From contig JAAOMT010000531.1 of NCBI GenBank assembly GCA_016748015.1, positions 290,295 through 354,294 on the forward strand: a stretch of 64,000 nt of DNA, written 5' to 3'. The stretch is from Geosiphon pyriformis (taxonomy: Eukaryota; Glomeromycota; Glomeromycetes; Archaeosporales; Geosiphonaceae). How positions within the stretch are numbered: position 1 is the stretch's first letter; each line of letters opens with the position of its first letter. The notes under the pieces were generated by a model. It searched no databases, was not told where the DNA came from, and saw only the letters and a list, made by a program, of their open reading frames with translations. Shown in pieces: positions 45,761 to 56,965 of this stretch. The position numbers and the translations under genes are program-made.

Positions 45761-46990
45761 CAAATCTCGTGAAATTTTATCTGGTTGGACTAGTATTCTC
45801 TGTACTCCTAATTGTGGAATATTATTGGTGGATGATGATACTATATGATAATATGGTTTCAGTCAATCTCCATGTGCTGCTTTGGTCAAAATTTTGTTAT
45901 TCAATCTTAATTTGTAAGCTCCATTTCCTAGAATTTCTTCTATGTGAAATGGTCCATCCCATTTGGGGTCAAATTTTCCACTCTATTGTTTTTCCGCTTT
46001 GGTATAATGTAATAGTACTTTGTCTCCAATCTTGAATTCAACTGGCTCATCTAGTAGTTGGTTATCATGTCTTTCTTTTTGTTTCTCTTGTGACTTTTGT
46101 ATGTTATCAGCTGCTTTTCGTCATTTGTTTTCTAATGTTTCCATTAAGTTATATGTTTTTCTCAACAATGTGTTTTTGAAATTCTCTTCTGTTATTGGTT
46201 TAGTTGGGTATGTGCTGACTTCTATCTCCACTAGTAGTGTTGCTGTTCTATTATATACTAATTCAAATAGTGTTGTTTGTGTAGTATCTTGCTTTATTGT
46301 CCGATAAGCAAATAGTACTGATGGTATCAACAAATCCCAATTGTTCTGGTTTTCTTAGCTGAGCTTAGCTATTGCTTTACACAATGTTCTATTGAATCTT
46401 TTAACTAATCTGTTGGTTTGTGAATGGTATGATGATAATAGTGGTCTCTTAATTCCGAACTTTTGGCTCAATTCTGTTAATGTTTTGTTCACAAAATGAG
46501 TTCTTTGGTCTGATAATAATTTCTTTGGACATCTGTGTCAACAAATTAAATCTTGATGAACGAATTCAGCAATGAATTCTACATCTGCTCTTTGAATTGC
46601 TTTCACCTCTGGCCATTTAGTGAGATAGTCTATGGCTACTGCTATATACCTGTTTTCTCTGCTGGTAATTGTTAATGGTCCAACTAAATCAATTCCAATA
46701 TGGTCGAATGGTTGTTCCACTTTGATTGGTCTTAATGGTTTACTGGGTTTTGTACCTTCTTTTCACTGACAAGCATCACAATTTTGAACATATTGGATGA
46801 TATCTGGATACATTGATGGCCAATAGTATCTTTTTCTGGTTTTTTCTATGGTTGCTTCTTTGTAAAAGTGTCCTGCTGTTGGATTTAAGTACATGTTGAA
46901 TAATATTATCTCTTTTTTTGGCTCTGTAATTACTCTGGTTGGTTGCTCTAGATCTCTTCTATTTTTCCGATAAAGTATATTTTGGTGAGT
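45761..46990 (-). pseudogene. G3 integrase
   Basis: Core: GIDLVGPLTITSRENRYIAVA (first Asp) and LLSDQRTHFVN (second Asp). Then NRLVKRFNRT, where the catalytic Glu of LVEKF is Lys. HHCC upstream (YKEATIEK, QNCDACQ) is partly readable. The C-terminal part PVEFKIGDKVLLHYTKAEKQ and FDPKWDGPFHIEEILGNGAYKL resembles a chromatin/DNA-binding barrel region. Stops at about 46120, 46540 and others. Confidence 0.87.
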
Positions 46991-47154
46991 GATAAAATAT
47001 TTTGATTGTTGTTTGATACTCTTTTATTCCATTTGAGATAAATTCTTCTTGAACTGTTGAGTGTTTATATAATATTGCAGTTGTTGATATTTTTGTATGT
47101 TCATCTTTTGTTATATTTTTCGTTGGTAGTGTTCTGGTTTTGTTATATTTTTGG

Positions 47155-48358
47155 ATTTGAAATGTTCTTAGATTTGTCTTATTTGTGACAAACTGTCAGC
47201 ATTTCTGTTGTCTTTTCTTTTTTTATAATGTATAGTATAATTATATGGTGTGAGTGCCATTTTCCATCTTGACTGTCTTCTATCTCCAAATTCTTGTTTT
47301 TGAAGTGATGTTAATCTTTTGTGATCTGTGTATACTTCAAACTTCTGGCTCAAGTATTCTTTCTATTTCATGACTGCCCAGTATATCGCTAAGTATTCTT
47401 GTTCCAGTGTTCCATAGTTCTTTTTGGCTGGTGTTAAACCTCTGCTGGCATATGCTACTGGATGTTCTCTGCCATCTGGTCCTCTCTGAAATAGTACTGC
47501 TCCCAATGCTTGGGTGGATGCATCAATGGTAATGATGAATAGTTTGCTGTAATCTGGATAGATCAGTACTGAAGCTTGAATGAGCTTTTTTTTCAGAATA
47601 TCAAAAGCTTCTTGTTGACTTTCTGTTTATTTATATTTTGTATTCTTAGTTTGCAGTTGGTTGAGTGGCTGTGCTATCTTGGAAAAGTTATTGATAAAAC
47701 ATTGATAGTAGCTGGCAAATCCCAAAAATGATTTCAGTTTTGTCATATTGGTCAGCACTGGAAAGTTCTTTACTATTTCTATTTTCTCTGAATCTGTTTT
47801 GATGCTGTCTTTGCTAACTATATGTCCCAAAAATTTTAGTTCTGTCTTGCCAAAAAAACACTTTGTTGCATTTAACTTTAGTTCTGCTCTTTTTAGTCTT
47901 TCAAACACTTGTTGAAGATGATAAAAATGATCATCAAATGTTTTTGAGAATATATTGGTGTTGTCCAAGTATACAACTACTGATTTCTACAATAAGCCAG
48001 TATAAACAATTTCTATTAGCCATTGGAAAGTGGCTGGTGCATTGGTTAAGCCAAATAGCATTACTTCAAATTCAAAATTCCCTTCCCTTGTGGTAAATGC
48101 CATTTTCTCTTTGTTAGCTGGATCCATGGCTACTTGCCAGTAACCACTGTCCAGGTCTAATGTTGAAAACCATTTGTTTCCACCAAAAGCATCAAATAAT
48201 TTTTGGATCTGTGGAGTGGGGTAGCTATCTTCACGAGTTACTCCATTGAGTTTTCTATAATCCACACAAAAGTGGATTTTCCCATTCTTTTTCCAGACAA
48301 GTACCACTGGTGATGACCATGGGCTCATTGATGGCTGAATTAGCCTGTTGTCAAGCAT
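47155..48358 (-). pseudogene. G3 reverse transcriptase and RNase H
   Basis: RT: SPVVLVWKKNGKIHFCVDYRKLN, STLDLDSGYWQVAMDP (motif A), FGLTNAPATFQWL (motif B), VVVYLDNTNIFSKTFDDH (YLDN at 47960-47971) and FLGHIVSKD. RNase H: IITIDASTQALGAVLFQRGPDGREHPVAYASR, KNYGTLEQEYLAIYW, VYTDHKRL and NADSLS. Apart from the YLDN, stops at 47990, 47630 and 47350 are the main lesions. Confidence 0.9.
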
Positions 48359-49942
48359 TCAGTTTATCTCTTGATGGATAATCTCGTGGCTAGCTGGTGG
48401 TACTCTGTATGCTCTTTGTTTAATTGACATTGCATCTCCAGTCTTGATTTGATGCTGGATGATGTTAGTTTGGCCAAACTTGTTTTTGCTGGCAAAGATG
48501 TTATTGAAATTGTTGAGCAACATCTTAAGTTGCATATGTTGAAGTGGATCTAAGTTTCTCATGTTCATTTGTTCCAATTGTTCTGGTTGGAGCAAATAAC
48601 ATTCACTTTGTCCATATATTATTTGTGATGTGATATTGACATATCCACAAAGCTGTGGAAAGTCCAAAATGGTGTTTGATAGTTGATCCTCTATTTCAGT
48701 GTTTAAGTATCCAATAGTAGTTCCGGCTGGTATTACTATGATATTTTCTGTGTTATTGTAGATGGGAATTTTTATGTGGCTGTAATCTTTGGCTGGTATA
48801 TGGAGATTGATAAGTCCAATCTCTCTTGATTTACAAAAGTTTGGTTCTGCTTCAAAAATCTGATTCTGTTCTTTTACCTCCCACTTTATTCCTATTATGT
48901 ACTGGCCATATGGTGGAATGGAAATTGTTTGACCTGTTGAGATAATTTTTCCTTGGTCAACAATTTCTTCTTCTGCCATATTGACTGGTACATCTACTCT
49001 ACCTGTTGATCCGAATCTCTGTATTCCTCTCACTGTTATTCCTAATTCTTCTCTCTTTCCTACTAATACTAACTAAGCTACTCTAACCAGAGGCAGGAAT
49101 ATTGCCTGTGCTATCTTTTCATTGGGCTCTATTATATAGGTCTTTTCTGAGTTATTTTGTAATATAGTGATAATATTTCTTACATATCCCATGTCAATTA
49201 TTTCTCTTCTTATATTAATCCCTCTTTTCACTAAACTACTCCTAGATGCTAATTGAATCATTGTTGTTGCCGGAATTTCCAGTGCTATTTTCAAATCAAG
49301 ACAGATGTGTGAATATGATTCTAATTTGATGACATTTTTTCCTGAATATCTCAGATCAAATCCAGCATCAGTATTATGTGCACGTTCTGGCATAATACTT
49401 TTGTTATTATTGCTGAACCATTTTAGTTCCAATTTTTTGGTCAGATCAAGAATTGCAATATATTGTTCATATTTTAAATCAGAGTTTGAATCTGAGTTTG
49501 AATCATTGTTGTTGTTATCACTATTTTGAATGGAGCTGGAACCAGTGTTTTTGTTGTCATCATTATCAGAGTTTGAATTGGAATTAAAAATCGATTCTGA
49601 TTCTGATACACAGCTGCTGATTGGTTCCTCTTTTTCTGGGATTGTGTAGATCATGCATGGTGGTGGATTGTAGATGAGGTCACACTCATTACAATACTGA
49701 AAGTCATATAGGATTAGACAATGTTGACATAATTGAGTGTTCAACTGCTCTAAATGTTGCTCTTGTTCTTTTCTAGTAGGTGTCAAATGCTGGTAATGTT
49801 TATAAAATTCTTCGGGGTTGTCCTCAATGTTGCCAAAGACATTGAAAGTTTGAACGTATTTAGGTTCAGAAAGAGATAGAAGATTATTTTTAATCTCTAG
49901 TAGTTTGCTGGTTGTCATGCCTTCTGCTTTTGCATATGCCAT
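48359..49942 (-). pseudogene. G3 dUTPase-containing segment and pre-RT linker
   Basis: Open pieces 49073-49942 (289 codons) and 48359-49033 (224 codons), separated by a stop. The N-terminus has CQHCLILYDFQYCNEC and an Asn/Asp/Ser-rich acidic run. dUTPase: motif 1 AHNTDAGFDLRYSG (intact), motif 2 SRSSLVKRG, motif 3 EIIDMGYVRNI, motif 4 EKIAQAIFLPL and motif 5 QRFGSTGRVDV across the stop. This is the best preserved dUTPase of the three. The linker ends QRAYRVPPASHEI before RT. Confidence 0.88.
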
Positions 49943-49984
49943 TCTCCATAGTTCATTTTCATCATGGGGATATCCTTCTAATTA

Positions 49985-50400
49985 TCACAACGCTCGTTTC
50001 CAGGCATCGTCGATTGGTGTTTCTTTGTTTACCTAATTGTTTATCAGTATAGTGTACTGATATGTTTTGTCGCATGTTTCTTCATGCCCAGAAATGTTAC
50101 TTCACATTCCTTCATCTAGTAGGATAGTTCTACATGTGAGACATGATTGGTTATCCCACTTTTCTTGTTGTTTTGGTTGTCCAAAGCACTTTATGATGCA
50201 TGGGTGGCAGTAAAATCTTGTGGCCATGGAGTATTCCTCGTCATCACCACAGCATGTGCCCATTGACAACAATTTCTTGTCACAATTGACACATTCTAAT
50301 TTTGGGTGATGATAATTGGTTGGTGGTGATAAAGTATACACATCAAAACTATACATGCTACTGGTAAGAGTAGTTCCTTCTTCTTTCTTCTTTTCCTTTC
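49985..50400 (-). pseudogene. G3 Cys-rich module
   Basis: Minus strand: CVNCDKKLLSMGTCCGDDEEYSM, FYCHPCIIKCFGQPKQQEKW and CLTCRTILLDEGM (50102-50356). The paired CxxC arrangement equals that of G1 and G2. Likely zinc-binding; function unknown. Confidence 0.65.
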
Positions 50401-50518
50401 TCTTATCAGTTTCTTCCTACTCTCAGTTGGCTGGTTCGTCTTGGTTGTTATCAGTTTCCCAGTTTTGGTCAGTTTTTCAGGTAAGTTCTTTGTTTTCCTT
50501 TTCTTTTCCCTTATTGTT

Positions 50519-51370
50519 TTAAGAAAGTATTGGTAGTAGCTCGTTGTGGTCTTTGTCGGCCCATAAGACTTGATAGGCTTCCCAGGTCAGTTTTTTTGTT
50601 TCTTCCTCAAACTCGATGAGCAGTTGGGCATTGCTTGGCTTAAAGTAACCACAAGTGGCTGGTGTTCGAGTATGCTGACCACCAAAGATTAATTGTAGTT
50701 CTTGGGTGGTCCAATTAAGGGTAGTGTGGGTTTTCAACAACCAATCATTGCCCACCAGAGCCTGGTATTGTGTGGCTTCTATCACAAGGACTTTGATGGG
50801 TACTGTGATGCCATTAATTTTGATAGGTATGCTGTCTATTTTGCTTATTGGAGTTTTGGTTGCTCTATCAGCTGTAATAATTCTTGCATTGGCAGCTTGA
50901 TCAACTTGGCAACCTAATTGATTCATGAATTGTCTTGTTATCATGCTGCCAGCTGATCCACTATCCAAGATCAGTTTGATGGCATGGCCATCAATTTTGG
51001 CATCTATATACATGGTGGTGATTGGCTTCTCTTCCAAAGCTGCTCTACTGAATAATGGAATTTCGATCATTTCTTCCAAATCGAAGGGAAAGATGGCCGT
51101 GAGTGATTCGTCATTGATAACAGTTGCTGGTAGAATGTTGTTGGTAAGTGTCTGTTGTTGGTTGGATCCTAAATGGTTGGTGGTAGTGTCTTCTAGAGTA
51201 ACCAGGAGACTTAAATAGTTCTGGGAATTCAGGTTTTGGATGGCACTGGTACCTGAATTCCGAGAATACAATCCTAATAGTGAGTTGGAAGAACTGAGGA
51301 TTAGTTGGTAGACAACCATTGCCAATTGCCAGTTTTGTGTGATCCTAGATCTGGAGTGGCCTGATGTCAT
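50519..51370 (-). pseudogene. G3 aspartic protease
   Basis: 283 codons open. An N-terminal linker is followed by retropepsin core KLILDSGSAGSMITRQFM (DSG at 50957-50965), IITADRATKTPISKI, EATQYQALVGNDWL and THTTLNWTTQELQL. The catalytic triplet is intact. Encoded between gag and the Cys-rich module. Confidence 0.88.
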
Positions 51371-53440
51371 ATTAACTGAATTCTGGAGCAGTGTCTGAAT
51401 TGATTGGAGTTGATAGATTATTTGTGGCTGCAGTTGATATATTACGGGTGGCTGTGGTTAATATATTGCTGATGACTGTGATTGATAAACTGGAGTCTGA
51501 CATACTGGTGCTTAATAAATTGGCTGCTGCATCATTGGCAGATAAGTGTTTTGATATTGTTCCTGATTTTGTTGATATCTCGGAGTTTGAAATTGGCGAT
51601 TGGGATTTCTATATTGATTTCCCGATCATTGATGGTTATAAGCATTGCAATTTGCTCTAATGTGCCTTTGTTTACCACAGTTGTGGCAGACATGCATCTC
51701 TGGCTGCCACTGCTGATTGGTTGATGTTGAGGGACGCACTTGATTTTGAGAGCAATTGTAGTTTCTGGAATTGCTGTGTTATTGAGATGGTTGATAAATT
51801 GCTCGATTGTCAGCTAAGTATCCTTCTAATTTCTGATTAATTGAATCACTGAATTGTTTCAATTTGGAGTCCAATTCAGATAATCTGTTTATCACTAGAT
51901 TAATGGCTTGGGCATAGTTGGCCTCGGACTCAGCTGATTCGAAATTTCTGGTGCATGTGACTGCATCTTGAAAGGTGCTTGGATGCAACAGACATACATA
52001 TTGCAAAATGCTGCTGTGCAAGCCACAGATAAACTGGTTAAAGATCTGTAACACTGTGAAATAGTTGGCGTCAATTGTCTGGATCTGGCACAGATTTCTA
52101 TGGAAGCATCCCAGGTAAGTGGTAACTGCTTTAGTTTCTCTTTGCTTTATAATGGTGAATGTATTGACTAGGCAGTTGATACTGTTATTGTTGTTGAAGT
52201 ATCTTAAAAATTCTACTTTGAAGGCATTGAAGTCTTGTGGTTTATTGATCAAGCTTTAATACCATAAATTGGTAGTATTTTTGAAAAAGTAAGGAATGGC
52301 TTGTATTGCTCGGGCGTCATTCCATTTGTTGGCTGCGATGGTTTTTTCCACATTGTTCAACTATACTTGAGTATTGTCCTCTTTGCCAGTAAAATTATTC
52401 AGTTTTGCAATTGGTGCATAGGCTATTAGATCTAAGTTGGGTGGTTGTGGTGGCTGTTAAAGCAGTTGTTAATTTTGTTGAGGTGGTAATTGAAGTGGCT
52501 GCTATATGGGTTCAGTTATTAGATCAATTGGTGGTTGATCAATAACGATTATCAGAGGTAAGTTTGGTTGATTAATTAGATTGGGGTTTCGATTATCCTG
52601 AGTTGGCAGTGTCTGAATATTCGGAGTTTCAACTTCCAAATTTACTGAATTTAAATTTTGCTGGTTCTGAAAATTTGGGGTTTCAAATTTCGGGTTTTTA
52701 GTGATCAGATTCTAGTAAGTAAATTTTTGATCCTCAGTTTCTTTTTCTTCCTTTTCTTCTGATTCTGTTACTTCTCACAGATCAGAGATTCCAAAATCTG
52801 GTGGAAGTGGCAGTAATCAAATTCCTAATGGCATTGGTGATTGTGATTTAAATCTCTCGAAATATTTGCCGTATGGTCCTAATAACTCTACTTTTCTTTG
52901 TTTACTTTGGAATGGAAACTGTCCAAATATTGATGTCACATTTGGTGTGGACGTGCCTGCTGATGTAATATTGATAGTGCTTCCAGGTGTGTAATAATAT
53001 GATAGATATAGTAAGGATTCAATTCTTTGTTTCTTTCAGATTGGTAGTTGTATCCCTTTAGGTGTTACTGCTGGTGTTTGTAACCTTCCTTTATCTTTGT
53101 CTGTGTAAGTAATAGAAAATTGTTGTTGCATGTATCTTTCAATGGTTTGGTTAATTTCTCTGATGATTGGGGCAAAACTGTGATTTCTTGGTAAGCTGGT
53201 GTGTTGAAATAATTCTGTATAGAAATTTTTTCTTACTGACTCAATATTAACAGTTCTTTCTAAACAGTCTATGATTTTATTATTGAAGTAATAATTGAAG
53301 GCTGATTCTGCTGGATAATGGTTGTTGTTTAGTCCTAACTGTTGGCTGTATTTTTGAAACAAAGATTTAGCGAATCCTAAGTGATTGGCTCCTATAATTT
53401 CTGATTCTGCCACTGTTGATTAGTTGTTGGTGCTGGTTCT
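51371..53440 (-). pseudogene. G3 gag
   Basis: The N-terminal block 53036-53413 (GANHLGFAKSLFQKYSQQLGL, NIESVRKNFYTEL, LPRNHSFAPIIREINQ) matches G1. The capsid block 51779-52252 (FNAFKVEFLRYFNNN, TIIKQRETKAVTTYLGCFHRNLCQIQ, NQFICGLHSSILQ, ARNFESAESEANYAQAINL-like) belongs to the retrotransposon gag family. A zinc knuckle CHNC...H...C is readable near 51660-51690, followed by Gln/Tyr-rich repeats. Several stops. Confidence 0.82.
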
Positions 53441-53454
53441 TTGTAGAATTATAC

Positions 53455-53472
53455 TTTACAGAGAGCACCAAA
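53455..53472 (-). promoter_or_regulatory. G3 primer-binding site
   Basis: On the minus strand TTTGGTGCTCTCTGTAAAG directly follows the 5' LTR; it matches the G1 and G2 sites in the first 8-12 bases. A U5 copy of the complement lies at 53517-53530 (ATAACTTGGTGCAC on the plus strand). Confidence 0.7.
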
Positions 53473-54367
53473 TGTTACAAGTGATTCTTTGGGGTGTCGA
53501 GTAAATAACAAATCCATAACTTGGTGCACAAAGTGATTGGTGATGATGATAATCTGAAGGTATTTTATCTGAAGGCTTTCCAATTAAGTTTTTTGTATAA
53601 TGAACAGAGATTCAATGATAACAGTTTATTAGTAGTTTTCTGAAACCATGGTTTTGTTAATTGCTTGCTCAGCTTGATGGTTAATTATTCTCCTGGTATG
53701 ATATCCTCCATAAGTGTATACCAGTGCTGTTTTTTGATGTCAGTTCCTCCGTAAGTCCTCTAAGAATAAGTATTGTTTAAGCAAGTTTATTCCTCTGTAA
53801 GTTCTCCAAGAGTAAGTATTTTTTAAGTAAGTTTTATTCTTCCGTAAGTCCTCCAAGAGTGAATTCTTTAATTATGTTAGTAGACAACAAAGAAAATAAA
53901 GAAAGATAAAAGAGAAAATAAAAAATAAGCCAAGACAATTTGCAAGTTAGTATCCCATCAATAGCCATGATTAAAAGCTATTATTCCAGTATGATTAAGT
54001 ATCAGTTATTATTAACATGAAGTGTTAATAGTAAAGAATGAATTTGATATAGTGAATAATTATTTATTTGAGGATTGTGATAACTAAGCTAAGAATTTTT
54101 GGTGTTGATTTTGTCTTTTCTGTTTCTAATACTATTGCTATATATACATATTTGAGATTCCTTAATTCCTCAATTTCTTGTGACAAGAATTCTGGAATTC
54201 TTGGAATTCTGGAATTCTGTGATTCTTTGTTGGAGAATCCTGAAATTCCTGGAATCTTGCAATTCCTCTGAGAGGAATCTTGGAATTCCACATTTACTAT
54301 GTCTACATCTGATTGGCTAATATCTACTGACTAATAATACTATATTTTTTATATTCTATGAGTAACA
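53473..54367 (-). repeat. G3 5' LTR (subtype A2)
   Basis: 895 bp, TGTTACAAGTGATTC...GAGTAACA. It carries the same U5 tandem units, the TATA box (54138-54146, minus) and the GGAATTC-rich U3 as the 3' LTR, with scattered transitions. The right TSD copy is at 54368-54371. Confidence 0.88.
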
Positions 54368-56818
54368 ACGAGCATTTATGTGGCTATTGTATTGATACAA
54401 AATTTGTGGCTAAAACTGGTCATGTTGAGTCTGCTGGAGAAAAGACTTCTTTTTTGGCAGCTAGTGTTTTTGTTGATAACACAATTTGGATTGGAAGCTG
54501 TCAGGCTTCTACATAAACCATTTTGGATATTGCTAGTGGGTTTTTTGTTGTCAATAATATCTCTATTAATAATAATAAAACAATGGCTATCCCACTCAAT
54601 CAAGATGTCAAGACTGCCTCACTTTTGATTAATGGTTTGCTAATCTCAATTGTTAAATGAGGCAAATCACATAGGTACTTGGGTATTTTTTTGTTTACAG
54701 AGGGTTTTTTCAAGCCTAGTTTGGCTCAGACTTATGCAGATGTCAGGTTTTTTTTAAATATGGTGCTCAGAAAGACTATTACAGACAAACAATTTTTTTA
54801 TTTGGTCTTGGTTGTTTTTTAGTCTATAGTTAGCTATCTAATGCAGTTTAGTTATGTTTTACCAGGTGTGTGTTACAAGTGGGATGTTATGATTAGAAAG
54901 AGTCTCAGATCTAAGGCTGGATTACCAAAAAATTTTCCAAATGAGGTTTTACACCACCTTTCTTTGTATGGTTTAAAACTGTTTGAGCAAGTACAATTTG
55001 AGGGAAAATTGGCCTTATTAGTTTCTTTTTCCAATGCTGACAGCATTCTTGGGCATTTGTTTGAACATAGATTTTTGGATTTATAAATTCTGGAGTGGTT
55101 ACCTCTGAATTCTTTTCAGATTAAGGATTAGTCCAGTGAATAATTTTTTAGCTGGTATGGTAAGGATTTTGTTGGAAAATGAGTTATCTTTGACAAACAA
55201 TTTGTTCAGTGCTTTTTGTGATTCTAACAGATTTCTAATGTCTGACATTTTGGATTATTCCTTATTTTATGATTTTGTTTTCTCTTTAAGACAATTTGGT
55301 GTTACTTTTGGCAGTAGGCTTCTGAACAAAAAAGGAAAAGTGTTGGACTGAAAGACATTTTAGTGGTAAAAAAGATTAGATCCAAGGGGCCCAGTACCTT
55401 TTTGGTTCATATTGGCAACTAATTTTATAAGCAAACATGCTTCTGAGGGAGTTGTATCTGTCAGTAATCATGTACTATTAATGCTGAATGTTTTGAATTC
55501 TGAGGCTTTTGCTTGTGTTTGTGGGAACCTTTTGGAGATTTGGTTAGATTGTATTAAGATTTACACAGATGGATCCTTAAAGGGTGCTGGTTCAGCTAAG
55601 GTAACCAGTGGTGCAGCTGTCTATTTCCCAGTTACAGACATGAGTATTGGGATAAGAGTCCAGTAATTTTTGTCATCCACTTTGGCTGAGTTACAAGCCA
55701 TTGCTTTGACATTAGAGTGCATTCTCTCTTCTTGTTCTGTAGTTCTGTATTCAGACAGCCAATCTGTAATTGATGCTTATGTGTTGAAGTCTCTGGTTAT
55801 GGTGCTGGACTTCTGTAATCAATGCTGAATTGAATGATTATATATTGTCAATCTTATCAAGAAAAAAGACATTTTAGTTAGGTGGGTAAAGGTTAAAGAG
55901 CATTCAGGGGTTCTGAACAATATTAAGGCTGATAAGTTGGCTGGTGAAGCCACTTCCTCTCTGTTTTCTCTATCTGTTGGGATTCAGAAACATTTCTTGG
56001 TTGCTAAGAATACTGCTGTGTCAAACAATACTCATTATTTTGTTTATGATCTTTTTCAGTCAGTTTGTTGTGCTTGTTGGGAGGCTGGTCCTGGTTATGA
56101 TATTATTCCAAGTGCTATGATTGAGAAAATAAATTGGGTGACTACTTCAAAAGTCTGGTATTCTGACTTTTATATGCTTTCTGGTTTCACTAGTAAGAGC
56201 TCGGCCAACCATAGACAGTTGCCTGTAGCTGTCAGGAAAAGATTATATGATGTAAATTATCCCAGGGTGCTGTGCTTGCTGTGTGGAAAGATGGAAGTGT
56301 CTGACCATATTTTTGTCTGCTTGGGTAATACTGGACTCCATGATGACATTTTGGCTAATGCTTTTAAGAAGTAGGAGTTTTTGATGGGTCCTTTCTGCTT
56401 GCCTACATCAGCTGTATTGTGTTTGCTTTCAGTGTGTTCTTCAGATATGAGTCTGTTTACTGCTGTGTGCAAGAGTTTTGTGTTGAAGGATTAGTATGCT
56501 GAGACTGCTTTGGCTTTTGAGAGAAAAGAAAAGGCTGTATTGGCTGTTACTGAATTTGCTAGTTTTGTGGTCAATTTGTTTTGTACTAAGGTGTGACTTG
56601 TCAGATTCAAACATAGAGTAGATATAAAAAGAACTGGCTTGGTCAAGGATGGTGACATGATCTCAGACCTGTCTTATTGTTTGGTGTCTAATTTGTCAGA
56701 TAGGGTAGTTCATTTGCTTAGTGTTGTTGAATTTTTTGCTGTCAGCTTTGGTAGATGCAAGCTGTGTCATTTTTTTTCTGGTTTGGGTGATGATGCTTTT
56801 TTTTATATAAACGTGTAG
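54368..56818 (+). pseudogene. LINE-D ORF2 part 3 (RT motif C, RNase H, zinc motif)
   Basis: Reads VFVDDTIWIG (RT motif C intact), then SHRYLGIFLFTEG, NNFLAGMVRIL and RNase H IKIYTDGSL. AELQAIALTLEC keeps the catalytic Glu; SDSQSVIDAY follows; KEHSGVLNNIKADKLAG has a damaged last block. At the C-terminus is CLLCGKMEVSDHIFVC (zinc motif) and the frame ends YINV-TAG at 56818. Many in-frame stops, for example near 54514, 54658, 55084 and 55665. The far end matches the LINE-C C-terminus. Confidence 0.88.
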
Positions 56819-56954
56819 TATAGCTTTGTTTGGCCCAAGTGGCTGGTTATATGTAGTAAGTATGTAAGCTGCATTTAGTTTGTTCCACTTAGTTTGGTTT
56901 TATGTATTAGATAGCAGTTGAGTTTCACTTATTAAATTGCATAATAATAATAAA
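56819..56954 (+). repeat. LINE-D 3' UTR and AAT tail
   Basis: About 120 bases of 3' UTR (GGCCCAAGTGGCTGG is shared with LINE-C's 3' UTR near 7105-7125) and then an ATAATAATAATAA tail at 56940-56954. Confidence 0.75.
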
Positions 56955-56965
56955 AATATAATTTT
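56955..56965. repeat. Right TSD of LINE-D
   Basis: AATATAATTTT, identical to 19656-19666. Confidence 0.55.

Larger units (their letters stand above)
44099..54367 (-). mobile_element. Gypsy G3 (LTR-A family, subtype A2), minus strand
   Basis: 10.3 kb with both LTRs, 4-bp TSD, PBS (53455-53472), gag, protease, Cys-rich module, dUTPase, RT/RNase H, integrase, tail ORF and polypurine tract (45025-45039). Its proteins are closely related to those of G1, but its U3 and part of its U5 are unlike G1's. Long open pieces remain, so it is among the less decayed gypsy copies here, yet many stops and an integrase Glu-to-Lys change disable it. Confidence 0.9.
19667..56954 (+). mobile_element. LINE-D, plus-strand LINE interrupted by two gypsy insertions
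   Basis: Same family as LINE-A/B/C. The element pieces are 19667-23497, 43735-44098 and 54372-56954, which sum to about 6.8 kb, the length of LINE-C. The 5' leader (19667-19734) aligns with that of LINE-C and the 3' end is an AAT tail (56941-56954). G1 entered the N-terminal RT region and G3 entered between RT motifs B and C. Removing both with one TSD copy each restores a collinear frame. Decay is intermediate: many stops, but long open stretches remain. Confidence 0.88.

Noticed and set aside
45754-46035. Plus-strand open frame opposite the G3 integrase, and similar ones at 28026-28259, 33112-33693 and 51391-51660
   Set aside because: They are antisense to readable integrase, gag or linker sequence and have no family resemblance; they stay open by chance in AT/GT-rich antisense.
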